A stretch of 64,000 nucleotides of DNA from PALSA-350 sp963794165 (GCA_963794165.1 CAWCCT010000007.1:124001-188000), one strand, 5' to 3'; positions 7,996 to 17,220 are shown, counted from the stretch's first letter. Notes: generated by a model not told the origin, from the sequence alone. Numbers and translations are program-made.

Positions 7996-9222
7996 GTGCC
8001 CCGTGAACCCATCTCTGCGCCAGCCGGCAATGTCGCGGTGATCTCCCGCCGGGCTGCCGACCGTCTGCGTGCCGGCCACGTGTGGGTCTACCGTTCGGAT
8101 ATCGAGCATTTGGTGGAAATGGATGCCGGCCTCATCGCGGTTGCGGACCATCGCGGATTTCCCCTGGGCACGGCGTTGTGGAGCCCATCCTCGCAGATCG
8201 CCCTTCGCCTGCTCACCTCCGACCCTCATCTCACGCACCCGGAGTGGATCGCGTTGTTCGACCTACGGCTCCGCCAAGCCATTCAGCTTCGCGCAGGCAT
8301 GTTGGAAGAGGGCACCGACGCCTGCCGCCTCGTCTTCAGTGAAGCCGATCAACTTCCCGGCCTGATCGTTGATCGATATGGGGACCTGATCCTCTTTGAA
8401 ATTCTGGCGAAGGCACTGGATCGGGAGGACATTCGTGAGCTGATAGTTCAAGTTCTGCAATCGGAACTCGCGCCGGTCACGATTGTGGAGCGGTCCGATG
8501 CGCGCATCCGGGAACTGGAGCAGCTAAGCGAACCGTCAGAGGCGCCGCTCTACTCCGCCGAGCCCATTGCGCAGCTAAGGACCATCTTCCACCTGAACGG
8601 GCTGGCTTTTCACTACGACGCGAACGCCGGACAGAAGACGGGAGCTTTCCTGGATCAGCGCCTGAACTATGCGGCCGCATCACGCTATGCCCATGGCGAA
8701 GCTCTGGATGTCTGCACCTATCAGGGCGGTTTTGCGCTGCACCTGGCACGCACCTGTTCCCACGTCACCGGGATCGATGCTTCCCGGGCGGCGCTCGAGG
8801 TGGCCGAAGAGAACCTTGAGGTTAACCGTCCCTGGATCCAAGCATCGGTCGAATGGATCGAGGCTAACGCATTCGATCTTCTTCGCGATTGGAGTACGGC
8901 GGGCACTACTTTTGACACGGTGGTGCTCGATCCCCCCGCTTTTGCCAAGTCCAAGCGCGCCGTGCCGGGCGCCTTGCGCGGTTACAAGGAGCTCAATCTG
9001 CGCGCTCTGAAGATGTTGCGTCCGGGTGGGACGCTGGTGACTTGCTCCTGCTCCCACCACGTTTCCTGGGATGAGTTTCATGGCGTAGTGGCAGCCGCCG
9101 CTGGAGACGCCCAGCGACGAGTTCGTTTGCTGGAACGCCGGGGGGCGGGTCCGGACCATCCTGTGTTGCTGAATATCGCCGAGACCGAGTATCTGAAGTG
9201 CATGATTCTGCAGGTCGACTGA
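7996..9222 (+). CDS. Class I SAM-dependent rRNA methyltransferase, RlmI-like
   Basis: 408 residues from a GTG start. An N-terminal PUA-like RNA-binding domain (about 10-85, VISRRAADRLRAGHVWVYRS) is followed by an EEHEE-type region, then a Rossmann methyltransferase domain. That domain has DQRLNY, the SAM-binding LDVCTYQGGFALHLA, the catalytic-loop motif DPPAFAKSK, and CSCSHHVS. This is the RlmI/RlmK architecture; RlmI makes m5C1962 in 23S rRNA of E. coli. The exact target here is inferred. The stop codon is one base before the next gene's ATG, so the two are translationally coupled. Confidence 0.88.
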   Translation: MPREPISAPAGNVAVISRRAADRLRAGHVWVYRSDIEHLVEMDAGLIAVADHRGFPLGTALWSPSSQIALRLLTSDPHLTHPEWIALFDLRLRQAIQLRAGMLEEGTDACRLVFSEADQLPGLIVDRYGDLILFEILAKALDREDIRELIVQVLQSELAPVTIVERSDARIRELEQLSEPSEAPLYSAEPIAQLRTIFHLNGLAFHYDANAGQKTGAFLDQRLNYAAASRYAHGEALDVCTYQGGFALHLARTCSHVTGIDASRAALEVAEENLEVNRPWIQASVEWIEANAFDLLRDWSTAGTTFDTVVLDPPAFAKSKRAVPGALRGYKELNLRALKMLRPGGTLVTCSCSHHVSWDEFHGVVAAAAGDAQRRVRLLERRGAGPDHPVLLNIAETEYLKCMILQVD

Positions 9223-9223
9223 C

Positions 9224-10012
9224 ATGGCATTTGGTCCCCACTGGCAACATACTTGGCTGGTCATCGCTTCTTTTCTTGCCGGCGCGCTCAACGCGATGGC
9301 GGGTGGCGGTTCCTTTCTGTCGTTTCCAGCGCTGCTGGGCGTGGGCGTTCTGCCTATCCAGGCAAATGCAACCAATACCGTTGCCCTTTGGCCGGGTCAA
9401 TTCACTTCGATTGCCGCCTACTGGCAGGATTTGAAGGCCAACCTGCGGCTGGTGATTCCGGTCTGTTCCGCGGCCCTGTTGGGCGGAGTGACGGGCGCCA
9501 TCATTTTGCTCCGCACCGGCCAAGTGACCTTTATGGCGCTGGTGCCGTGGCTCTTGCTGCTGGCGTCGGGACTCTTTGCCGCCAGCGGTCCGGTTTCCGG
9601 TTGGTTAAGGAACCGGGCAATGGTTGCCGGCTCCGAGCCCAACCCCAGGCCCAGCCTCGTCCCGCTATGGATTGGTCTGGTGGTGGTGTGTTTTTACATC
9701 GGATATTTCGGCGCCGGCGCCGGCTTTCTACTCATGTCGGTGCTTTCGGTTTTTGGCATCCAGAACATCAACCAGGTTAATGCGCTTAAGGTGATCGCTA
9801 CCACCACGGCCAACGGCATCGCGGTGGTGACGTTTGTCGTGGAGAAGCAGATTTTGTGGAAGTACTGCCTGCTCATGATGATCGCCGCGGCGTTGGGCGG
9901 TTATCTGGGGGCACGGTATTCGCGCCGGATGAACCCGCAGTTCATGCGCATATTGGTGGTGGCGATCGGGCTGGGAATGGCTGCGTACTTTTTCTGGAAA
10001 CAGTATGCTTGA
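9224..10012 (+). CDS. TSUP (TauE/SafE) family permease
   Basis: 262 residues, about eight membrane helices in two related halves. The first half has the family hallmark GxxNAMAGGGSFLSFPAL followed by ANATNTVALWPG. TSUP proteins move sulfite, sulfonates or other organic anions across the inner membrane; the substrate here is unknown. It starts one base after the methyltransferase stop, and 12 bp separate its end from the DUF971 gene, so the three form one operon. Confidence 0.88.
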   Translation: MAFGPHWQHTWLVIASFLAGALNAMAGGGSFLSFPALLGVGVLPIQANATNTVALWPGQFTSIAAYWQDLKANLRLVIPVCSAALLGGVTGAIILLRTGQVTFMALVPWLLLLASGLFAASGPVSGWLRNRAMVAGSEPNPRPSLVPLWIGLVVVCFYIGYFGAGAGFLLMSVLSVFGIQNINQVNALKVIATTTANGIAVVTFVVEKQILWKYCLLMMIAAALGGYLGARYSRRMNPQFMRILVVAIGLGMAAYFFWKQYA

Positions 10013-10024
10013 AGAGGGATCGCG

Positions 10025-10492
10025 ATGAGCCACGAAGGCATTCGATTTATCAGCGAGCAAGAAGCGCAGAAGCTGGAGCAGGAGAGTGCCCATCGTGATC
10101 TTCCCCGGGAGGCGATTGAGCCGGCTCGGGTCCGGGTGCAGAAGACGTCCGGTACGGGCATGGAGATTGACTGGAAGGACGGCCACCAGAGTAGTTGGAC
10201 CTTTACCTGGCTGCGGGATGCCTGCCCTTGCGCCACATGCCATGAAGAGCGGGGAGCGACCGGCCGCAAACCAGGCGAGCGGAAGGCACAACCGGTGGCG
10301 CTGCTCCAGATGTACAAGCCTCCGGCGCGCCCAGAGTCTGTGGCTCCGGTAGGGCGCTACGCCATCAGCTTTCACTGGAACGACGGACACCAGAGTGGAA
10401 TCTATTCCTGGGACTACCTGCGGCGCCACTGCCAATGCGACCTGTGCCACCCGGAAAGATCGCGGGTCCGTACGAGCCACGAACCGACTTGA
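10025..10492 (+). CDS. DUF971 / gamma-butyrobetaine-hydroxylase N-terminal-like protein
   Basis: 155 residues. The domain is recognisable by WLRDACPCATC near residue 65 and by GHQSGIYSWDYLRRHCQCDLC near the end; the paired cysteines are likely metal ligands. The same domain forms the N-terminus of gamma-butyrobetaine dioxygenases, and stand-alone copies occur near iron-sulfur cluster and electron-transfer genes. No dioxygenase domain is present here. About 35 charged residues precede the domain. It is the last gene of the methyltransferase-TSUP operon. Function is unproven. Confidence 0.8.
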   Translation: MSHEGIRFISEQEAQKLEQESAHRDLPREAIEPARVRVQKTSGTGMEIDWKDGHQSSWTFTWLRDACPCATCHEERGATGRKPGERKAQPVALLQMYKPPARPESVAPVGRYAISFHWNDGHQSGIYSWDYLRRHCQCDLCHPERSRVRTSHEPT

Positions 10493-10564
10493 TCTCACGT
10501 GTTTGGAAAGGACAACGCGCTGCGCCGCAGAATCTGCGACGCGGAGCCGGATACCACAATTACC

Positions 10565-11155
10565 TTAGGGAGCAGGTTCGGCCGGGGCAGCGTGGTCGAT
10601 GGGTAAGGTCTTCCAGAGCTTCTGCATACAGTTGAGCGCTTCAGTGGCGTCAGCCACTACGTGGATCGAGGCATAATATTCCCGCTTGAGGAAGCCCTGA
10701 TCGATCGTGCCCTCGAGAAAGCTCAGCAGTCGATCGTAATAACCGGCTGTGTTTACCAGCACGCACGGTTTTGCATGGATCCCGAGCTGCGCCCAGGTGA
10801 GGATCTCGAAAAATTCATCGAGAGTACCGAAACCGCCCGGCAACGCGACAAAAGCATCCGCCTCCTGGGCCATGATGGCTTTGCGCTGATGCATGGTGTC
10901 TACCACCACCAGCCTGCTCAGACCCTGGTGGGCCACCTCGACTGCGGCCAGCGATCGTGGAATCACTCCGATTACTTCGCAGCCGTGCTCGAGCGCGGAG
11001 TCGGCCAGCACACCCATCAGCCCCACTTGTGCCCCGCCGTACACCAGGCTCAATCCGGCTTTTCCCATCAGGCGGCCTAACGCCACTGCTTCCTCACGGT
11101 ATGCCGGTTTGGTCCCGAGATTGGACCCACAAAACACACAAACCCTTCTGTTCAT
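10565..11155 (-). CDS. LOG family nucleotide 5-prime-monophosphate nucleosidase (TIGR00730)
   Basis: About 196 residues from ATG (complement of 11153-11155), which directly precedes the usual start RRVCVFCGSNLG; a TTG six codons upstream is less likely. The active-site motif PGGFGTLDE with a following EILTWAQLG identifies the Lonely-guy family, which cleaves the N-glycosidic bond of nucleoside monophosphates. Despite the old label lysine decarboxylase, there is no PLP site. The C-terminus has a short Ala/Pro tail. It is divergent from pcrA with about 80 bp between starts. Confidence 0.9.
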   Translation of the reverse strand: MNRRVCVFCGSNLGTKPAYREEAVALGRLMGKAGLSLVYGGAQVGLMGVLADSALEHGCEVIGVIPRSLAAVEVAHQGLSRLVVVDTMHQRKAIMAQEADAFVALPGGFGTLDEFFEILTWAQLGIHAKPCVLVNTAGYYDRLLSFLEGTIDQGFLKREYYASIHVVADATEALNCMQKLWKTLPIDHAAPAEPAP

Positions 11156-11238
11156 ATCCGAATTGCAACACAACTCGCACCGGGCGATACACTGGTAGAA
11201 GAGAATTCATCGCCCCACCATCCTCCAGAGACCATCCA

Positions 11239-13821
11239 TTGCAACATCTGCTCGATAAATTAAACCCGCAGCAACGTGCCGCCGTCGAAGCCGTGGATGG
11301 CCCACTGCTCATTCTCGCCGGAGCGGGCTCCGGCAAGACCCGGGTGATCACCCATCGCATCGCGTATCTGATTGAGGTGCGGAACGTTGCGCCCGATTCC
11401 ATCCTGGCGGTCACGTTTACCAACAAAGCGTCGGCAGAGATGGCGGAGCGGGTCGACCACCTGCTCCAGCACCGGTCTCTGGCGAAGCCGCTGCTGGCCA
11501 CCTTTCACTCCTTTTGCGTGCGCGTTTTGCGCCGCGATATCGAAGCGCTGCGCATTGGCAATGAAGGGCTTACCCGCAGTTTTGTCATCTACGATGAAGC
11601 CGACCAGCAGGCCATCGTCAAGCAGGCGATGCGGCGCATGGGCCTGGACACCAAACAGTTGACGCCGCGAACCGTTCTCTCCCGCATCTCCTGGGCTAAG
11701 AACCATATGCTCGATCCGCAGGAGATTTACCTTCAATCCACCGACCCGGTGGCCGAACGGATAGCCCACATTTACGAGATCTATCGCAAGGAACTGCGCA
11801 AGGCGAATGCGCTGGATTTCGATGACCTGCTGCTCGAAGCGGTGCGCTTGCTGCGCTCCTCCGCCGAAGTGCGGGAACGCTACAACCGCCGCTATCGCTA
11901 CCTGCTGATTGATGAGTATCAAGACACCAACCGGCCGCAGTACGAGCTGATGAAGCTGCTGGCCGGCGCAGAACACAACGTCTGCGTGGTGGGAGATGAG
12001 GACCAGAGCATTTACTCCTGGCGCGGAGCCGATATCCGCAACATCCTGGAGTTCGAGAAGGACTTTCCGGAAGCAAAGACCATCCGCCTGGAACAAAACT
12101 ATCGTTCCACGCAGGTGATTCTCGAAGGCGCTTCCGCAGTTGTGGCGCGTAACCTGCAGCGCAAGGGAAAGAATCTATGGACCTCGCGCGAGGGCGGGGC
12201 GATGATCGGCTACTACGAAGCGCCTGATGGGGAAAACGAAGCGCTCTTTATTGCCGACTACATCCAGAAGTACATGCGCCGAGCGGGCGAGGAACAGGAC
12301 CTGCCGCGGGCCGCAGTGCTCTACCGTACCAACTCGCAATCGCGGCTGGTGGAAGAGGCGCTGCGCCGCTACGGAATCGCTTACACCATGGTGGGCGGTT
12401 TCTCTTTCTATGACCGCTCCGAGATCAAGGATCTGCTGAGTTATCTCAAATTGGTGCAAAACCCCGATGATTCCATTGCCCTGGCGCGAGTCATCAATAC
12501 GCCGGCGCGCGGTATCGGGAAGACTACGCTCGAAATTCTGGACCGGCTGAGCGTGGAGACCGGCATGAGCACTTGGGGAGCCATCGAACAGGCTTTAAAG
12601 GAACGCCTGTTGCCGGCGCGCGCGTGCGTGGCGCTCGCGACCTTCCGCCGTCTGATTGAAGACGCCCGCGCCCTGCTCGAACCAGGATTTGCCGAGAAGC
12701 TCACCCAGGACGTCGTTCCCGAGGAGGAGCCGTGCGCGGTGGACGCTGCCGAACCAGATTCGAGCGAGTGGGAGGATGTCGGGTTCGACTTTGGCGATCT
12801 GGAGCCGGAGGAAGACGCAGAAGAGCAGCCGCTCCCGCTGCTGACGTTCGATGAAGCGGAGAAAGTACCGTTGCCCCCGGTCGATCCAGTGGCCAACGAA
12901 GGGTTCCGCAAGCCCGGGGACGCGGCTACCCTCCCGGAACTGATTCGCTTCTTGATCGATCGTACCGGTTACATCCGCTCGCTCGAGGAGGAAGGGACTC
13001 CGGAATCGTTTTCCCGCATTGAAAACCTGAAGGAACTCGCCAATGCCGCCCAGGATGCGCAACAGCGGGGCGAGACGCTGTCTGAGTTTCTCGACCACGC
13101 AGCCCTGGTTAGTGACACCGACCGTTACAATCCCGAGAGCCGGGTGACTCTGATGAGCCTGCACTCGGCCAAAGGGCTGGAGTTCCCCCTGGTGCTCCTG
13201 GCGGGCATGGAAGAGGGTCTGTTTCCTCACTCGAGAACGCTCAATCAACCGATGGAGCTCGAAGAGGAGCGGCGGCTTTGCTACGTTGGCATGACACGGG
13301 CTATGGATGCGCTGGTGGTGACACGAGCGCGCTATCGCCGCAGGTACGGGAACGATATGCCGGAAGCCAGCCAGCCCTCGCGGTTCCTGGAAGAGATCCC
13401 GGCGCATCTGTTGCAGGATCTGACTCGAAACCAACGGCCTGCAAGCGGAGCCTACGCCGGGCGTTATCGCTCCGGCCGCGACGAATCGGAATCGTCCCGG
13501 CACTATAGCTATGAAGACGAGGACCAGCGTCCCAGCGTCGTCTCCCGGCCCCCAGCCTCGCGGCCGGCCGCTTCCCTGGACAACATCGCCCAGTTTTTCT
13601 CTTCGCGGAAGAGTGGTGGGAGCAGGCCGAAGCTCGAAATCCCTCTCCCCGGGGGAGCGACAGGATTTCGCAGCGGCCAGCGTGTACGCCACCCTAAATA
13701 CGGGGAAGGCGTGGTCTTCCGCCGCGAGGGCGACGGTGATGATGCGAAGATTACGGTACAATTTGCAGAATTCGGCGTGAAGAAGCTGGTGGAGAAATTT
13801 GCCCAGCTGGAAAAAATGTAG
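11239..13821 (+). CDS. pcrA: ATP-dependent DNA helicase PcrA/UvrD
   Basis: About 860 residues from TTG 11239, where homology begins (LNPQQRAAVEAVDGP); the same frame is open further upstream but its residues look non-coding. SF1A motifs are all visible: Walker A AGAGSGKT, DEYQDTN, VGDEDQSIYSWRGAD, TLMSLHSAKGLEF and CYVGMTRA. The C-terminus ends in a Tudor-like fold (VRHPKYGEGVVF...), as in PcrA, where it contacts RNA polymerase. It unwinds DNA 3-prime to 5-prime in repair and transcription-coupled processes. Unusual: an acidic insertion of about 65 residues (about 490-555) rich in Glu/Asp interrupts domain 2. A 51-residue basic protein gene follows 12 bp later. Confidence 0.94.
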   Translation: MQHLLDKLNPQQRAAVEAVDGPLLILAGAGSGKTRVITHRIAYLIEVRNVAPDSILAVTFTNKASAEMAERVDHLLQHRSLAKPLLATFHSFCVRVLRRDIEALRIGNEGLTRSFVIYDEADQQAIVKQAMRRMGLDTKQLTPRTVLSRISWAKNHMLDPQEIYLQSTDPVAERIAHIYEIYRKELRKANALDFDDLLLEAVRLLRSSAEVRERYNRRYRYLLIDEYQDTNRPQYELMKLLAGAEHNVCVVGDEDQSIYSWRGADIRNILEFEKDFPEAKTIRLEQNYRSTQVILEGASAVVARNLQRKGKNLWTSREGGAMIGYYEAPDGENEALFIADYIQKYMRRAGEEQDLPRAAVLYRTNSQSRLVEEALRRYGIAYTMVGGFSFYDRSEIKDLLSYLKLVQNPDDSIALARVINTPARGIGKTTLEILDRLSVETGMSTWGAIEQALKERLLPARACVALATFRRLIEDARALLEPGFAEKLTQDVVPEEEPCAVDAAEPDSSEWEDVGFDFGDLEPEEDAEEQPLPLLTFDEAEKVPLPPVDPVANEGFRKPGDAATLPELIRFLIDRTGYIRSLEEEGTPESFSRIENLKELANAAQDAQQRGETLSEFLDHAALVSDTDRYNPESRVTLMSLHSAKGLEFPLVLLAGMEEGLFPHSRTLNQPMELEEERRLCYVGMTRAMDALVVTRARYRRRYGNDMPEASQPSRFLEEIPAHLLQDLTRNQRPASGAYAGRYRSGRDESESSRHYSYEDEDQRPSVVSRPPASRPAASLDNIAQFFSSRKSGGSRPKLEIPLPGGATGFRSGQRVRHPKYGEGVVFRREGDGDDAKITVQFAEFGVKKLVEKFAQLEKM

Positions 13822-13833
13822 ACAAGGAAAATA

Positions 13834-13989
13834 ATGCCCAATACCAAGAACGTAGAAGATAAGTTGGAACGCAAGAAGATCAAGCGCGCGGCGCGGAAGA
13901 AAGCCGCACCCAAGGCTGCGCGCACCACGCCCAGAGGTTCCAACAAGAAGAAGGCCAAGAAGCTGACGCGAGGTCAAAGCAAGCGTTAG
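13834..13989 (+). CDS. Small lysine/arginine-rich protein, 51 residues
   Basis: ATG 13834, with AAGGA five bases upstream, 12 bp after the pcrA stop. I translated it directly. It begins MPNTKNVEDKLERKKIKRAA and continues with repeats such as RKKAAPKAA and NKKKAKKLTRG, ending SKR. Roughly 40 percent of residues are Lys or Arg and there are no aromatic residues or cysteines. The composition resembles histone-H1-like tails and ribosome-associated basic peptides, so nucleic-acid binding is likely, but no fold is recognisable. The spacing implies cotranscription with the helicase, whose acidic insert could be a partner; that is speculation. Confidence 0.65.
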   Translation: MPNTKNVEDKLERKKIKRAARKKAAPKAARTTPRGSNKKKAKKLTRGQSKR

Positions 13990-14023
13990 GGTCCGCGCAG
14001 AGGTCCGCGGCAAGGTATAACAA

Positions 14024-14294
14024 AGTCCCGAAGGGACGACTGAAATTAACCCAGGACGTTAGTCCTGGGTAGGTTCGTAAACATGACCAGTCCCGAAGGG
14101 ACGGCTGAAAATTTCCCGGTACGCAGTGCTGGGTAGGGTCCGTCCCTACCCGTAATTTTTGAGTTGAGCGCGAGGTCACCCAGGACTCGCGTCCTGGGAG
14201 GCCATTTTCAGCCGTCCCTGCGGGACTTGTCGTGTTGTTCGGACTTAACCCAGGACTGACGTCCTGGGCTAATTTCAGTCGTCCCTTCGGGACT
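14024..14294. repeat. Family A palindromic repeat cluster, larger copy
   Basis: At least four modules: AGTCCCGAAGGGAC at 14024 and 14090, and inverted partners ending at 14225 and 14294 (GTCCCTTCGGGACT). CCCAGGAC/GTCCTGGG stems lie between them. The outer arms (CCCGAAGGGACGACTGAAATTA and its complement) face each other across about 190 bp. It fills the gap between the small basic protein gene and the permease, both on the plus strand. The last arm ends 33 bases before the proposed CTG start of the permease. Confidence 0.85.
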
Positions 14295-14326
14295 CTCTGC
14301 ATTGGCATAGCTAAGGAGCCGAGACG

Positions 14327-15877
14327 CTGCGAAAGCAACTGTTCGCAACAAAATCGATCGACAAGCTGATCAGCGACTCGGAACTTCCCGAGCACTGTCT
14401 GAAGAAAACGCTCGGCCCCTGGTCACTTACCGCGCTGGGCATCGGCGCGGTTATTGGTTCGGGAATTTTCACCGTGATCGGCACCGCGATCGCGGGCGAG
14501 AAATTTGACACCTCCTCGATCCTGAACACCCCTTTACTGGATTACCTGGTAAACCACCATGCCCTGGCGGGCCGCCCGGGGGCTGGTCCGGCACTGGCCT
14601 TTTCGATTGTGCTGGTGGCGGTCGTCTGCGCCTTCACCGGGCTCTGCTACGCCGAGCTGGCGTCCATGATTCCCATCGCCGGGAGCGCCTATACCTACAC
14701 CTACGCCACCATGGGAGAACTCGTCGCCTGGATCATCGGTTGGGACCTGATCCTGGAATACGCCGTCAGCAACATGGCGGTGTGTGTCGGCTTCGCGGCC
14801 CATATCGTCGATTTCATGGATTGGTTCGGCGTACGCCCCAGCGCGCGCTGGATTTCGCCCGCATTTCTGCCCTCCGGTCTGACCGACTTGCAAGGCAACA
14901 CGATCTACCACCCGGGCTGGCACATGGGGTTTAATTTCCCCGCCTTCCTCATCGTGCTGATCCTCACCATTGTGCTGGTAAGGGGCATCCGCGAATCGGC
15001 CGGAACCAACAACATCATGGTTCTGCTCAAGATCACCGCAATCCTGGTGTTCATCTTCATAGGCTCCCGCTTCATCCACCCCGGTCACTGGCATCCGTTT
15101 TTCCCCAACGGCTGGTCGGGCGTGCTCACCGGGGGCAGCATCATTTTCTTTACCTACATCGGCTTCGATTCAGTCTCAACGGCGGCGGAGGAGTGCCATC
15201 GGCCGCAACGCGATGTCCCCATCGGTATCCTGGCTACCCTGGTCGTCTGTACTCTGCTCTATATCGGCGTGGCCGTGGTGCTCACTGGTCTTATCCCCTG
15301 GCAGACGCTGGTCGATGATGCTGCCCCGGTGGTCAATACCCTCAAGAAGTTGAGCCACGAAACGGGTTCAGCGTCGCTGAATTGGGTGCGGTTGATCGTG
15401 CTTTGCGGGGCCATGATGGGCATGATCTCCTCCATCCTGGTTTTCCAGCTCGGCCAGGCGCGGGTCTGGTTTGCCATGTCCCGAGACCGGCTCTTCCCCC
15501 GTTGGTTCGGCAAGGTGCACCCGCGCTATCGCACTCCCGCGGTAGCCACCTGGGTGGCCGGCTTTCTGGTAGCCATTCCCAGTGGTCTGTTGGATATCGG
15601 CACCCTCGCCGACCTGTCGAACATCGGAACCCTCTTCGCCTTCGTGCTGGTATCGATCGGCGTCCTGATCCTGCGCTTTCGTGAACCGGAACGGCGTCGT
15701 GGCTTTCGCGCCCCCGGCGGGATCTCCGTACCTATCCTCAGTCTCTTCTTTTGCACGCTTCTCATGTCGGGCCTCCCGGTCATCACCTGGCTACGCTTCT
15801 TCGCTTGGCTTATCATTGGGCTGGTCATTTATTTTCTGTATAGCCGCAAGCACAGCGAATTTTCCTCCCTTTCATGA
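14327..15877 (+). CDS. Amino-acid permease (APC superfamily, CAT-like), probable CTG start
   Basis: The reading frame opens at a TAA (14312-14314) and has no ATG, GTG or TTG before 14474. Yet family-specific residues are present from the first codons: LRKQLFATKSIDKL, then LKKTLGPWSLTALGIGAVIGSGIF, the first helix of CAT-type permeases. CTG 14327 has AAGGAG eight bases upstream, so it is the likely start, giving 516 residues and 12 or more helices. Starting at GTG 14474 would remove half the first helix. It imports or exchanges amino acids across the inner membrane. Its stop overlaps the next gene by ATGA. Confidence 0.85.
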   Translation: MRKQLFATKSIDKLISDSELPEHCLKKTLGPWSLTALGIGAVIGSGIFTVIGTAIAGEKFDTSSILNTPLLDYLVNHHALAGRPGAGPALAFSIVLVAVVCAFTGLCYAELASMIPIAGSAYTYTYATMGELVAWIIGWDLILEYAVSNMAVCVGFAAHIVDFMDWFGVRPSARWISPAFLPSGLTDLQGNTIYHPGWHMGFNFPAFLIVLILTIVLVRGIRESAGTNNIMVLLKITAILVFIFIGSRFIHPGHWHPFFPNGWSGVLTGGSIIFFTYIGFDSVSTAAEECHRPQRDVPIGILATLVVCTLLYIGVAVVLTGLIPWQTLVDDAAPVVNTLKKLSHETGSASLNWVRLIVLCGAMMGMISSILVFQLGQARVWFAMSRDRLFPRWFGKVHPRYRTPAVATWVAGFLVAIPSGLLDIGTLADLSNIGTLFAFVLVSIGVLILRFREPERRRGFRAPGGISVPILSLFFCTLLMSGLPVITWLRFFAWLIIGLVIYFLYSRKHSEFSSLS

Positions 15878-16902
15878 AACGGCCTGCTACCTCGCGCCGG
15901 AACGCGGCCTCGTGGTTGCGGGCGCTCCCCAAAGCGGAACTCCATCTGCACCTGGAGGGAACTGTTTCCCCTGAGACCCTGGTCGAATTGAGCCAGCGGC
16001 ACGATAACGGGCGGCTAACCCTCGCAGAAGCACGAGCCCTTTATCGTTACAAGGATTTCACCGGTTTCCTATTAGCGTTCAAAGCCGTCAGCGAACGGCT
16101 GCGGACCGCCGCAGACTACGAGCTGATCACATTTCGCATGCTGGAACGATTGGCGGGCCAGGGTGTGGTGCATGCCGAGGTGTTTGTCTCGGTTGGCGTT
16201 GTGTACTACTGGCGGCGGATCGAGTTTGAGGGACTTTTTTATGGGATGGAAGCGGCCCGGGTGCGCGCCGAGCGCCAATTCGGGATCACGCTCTATTGGA
16301 TTTTCGACGCCGTCCGTCACTTTGGCCCGGAGGAGGCGGCGCGCGTCTTCCGCAAGGCCGCAGAGTTACGCCGCGAGTCCCCCAGCATCATTGGCATTGG
16401 GATTGGCGGAGACGAGCGCCGTGCCGGCGCCGAGCCCTTTCGCGGGCTTTTTCAGGAGGCCCAGGATGCGGGTCTTCGCCTGACGGCGCATGCCGGCGAA
16501 ACCATGGGGCCGGAGAGCATCTGGGCCGCGCTCAATATCGGTGCGGAACGCATCGGCCATGCCCTATCCGCTCAACTGGATCCCGACCTGATAGAGATAC
16601 TGGCCGAACGCCAGGTCCCGCTCGAGATCTGTGTTACCTCGAACTTGCGCACCGGCTGTTGCCCCACGCTCGCTGAGCACCCAGTCCGCCGCTATTTCGA
16701 CGCCGGTCTCATGGTCACCCTCAATTCCGACGATCCGGCGATGTTTCTGAGCGACTTGCAGGATGAATATCGACTGGCCCAGGAGGTGTTTGGCTTCACC
16801 GAGGAGCATCTACGTGAATTAGCGGCTAATTCTATTGAAGCCAGTTTCCTTCCACCGGCACGAAAGGTCGCACTGCTGCATCAAATTGAGCAGGTGAAAT
16901 AG
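15874..16902 (+). CDS. Adenosine deaminase family amidohydrolase
   Basis: 342 residues. The metal and catalytic motifs are in order: KAELHLHLEG (two zinc His), HAGE (zinc His and catalytic Glu), RIGHAL (catalytic His) and NSDDP (metal Asp). These proteins deaminate adenosine, adenine or related purines; some members act on aminodeoxyfutalosine in menaquinone synthesis. I cannot assign the substrate. Its ATG overlaps the permease stop (ATGA, 15874-15877), so the two are translationally coupled and may share a salvage role. The first 15 residues are a basic leader. Confidence 0.88.
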   Translation: MKRPATSRRNAASWLRALPKAELHLHLEGTVSPETLVELSQRHDNGRLTLAEARALYRYKDFTGFLLAFKAVSERLRTAADYELITFRMLERLAGQGVVHAEVFVSVGVVYYWRRIEFEGLFYGMEAARVRAERQFGITLYWIFDAVRHFGPEEAARVFRKAAELRRESPSIIGIGIGGDERRAGAEPFRGLFQEAQDAGLRLTAHAGETMGPESIWAALNIGAERIGHALSAQLDPDLIEILAERQVPLEICVTSNLRTGCCPTLAEHPVRRYFDAGLMVTLNSDDPAMFLSDLQDEYRLAQEVFGFTEEHLRELAANSIEASFLPPARKVALLHQIEQVK

Positions 16903-17052
16903 CCCTTTGGTGTCGCCCGCCGTAACTACGTAATTGCTACCAAGCTGCGCTATTATTTCGGCATGATGTACATGGATGGTAACGCTATTTTCGGGCTTCA
17001 ACATTCCGGCCAATCGTCGGAAATCTCTTCCCCCCAGGAAGAAGGGTCTGCA

Positions 17053-17220
17053 ATGTGGATTGTTGGCTGGACTTCGATTGCTCTGGGTATTGCCGCTTTG
17101 GGTCTCTACGTCGGACGGGAGTTGCGTGCGCGATATAAATTCAATCACCGCACGCAGTATGACTTCTTCTCCCATGCCGGGGATAGCGTCTGCGCAGCAG
17201 ACTACGGAACCGGAATCTAA
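17053..17220 (+). CDS. Small single-helix membrane protein, 55 residues
   Basis: ATG 17053, with GAAGGG six bases upstream; a longer frame from 16963 lacks a site and adds a polar leader. Residues 1-20 form one hydrophobic helix (WIVGWTSIALGIAALGLYVG), followed by a basic segment (RELRARYKFNHR) that would sit in the cytoplasm, and an acidic tail. I recognise no named family. The 150 bp before it show nothing else supportable. Confidence 0.55.
   Translation: MWIVGWTSIALGIAALGLYVGRELRARYKFNHRTQYDFFSHAGDSVCAADYGTGI

Noticed and set aside
10565..11155. Lysine decarboxylase
   Set aside because: PGGFGTLDE is the LOG nucleosidase motif and no PLP-binding lysine region exists.
12595..14013. Long open frame antisense to pcrA (472 codons)
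   Set aside because: It is the complement of a clear helicase gene; its residues show no family pattern and it has no ribosome binding site.
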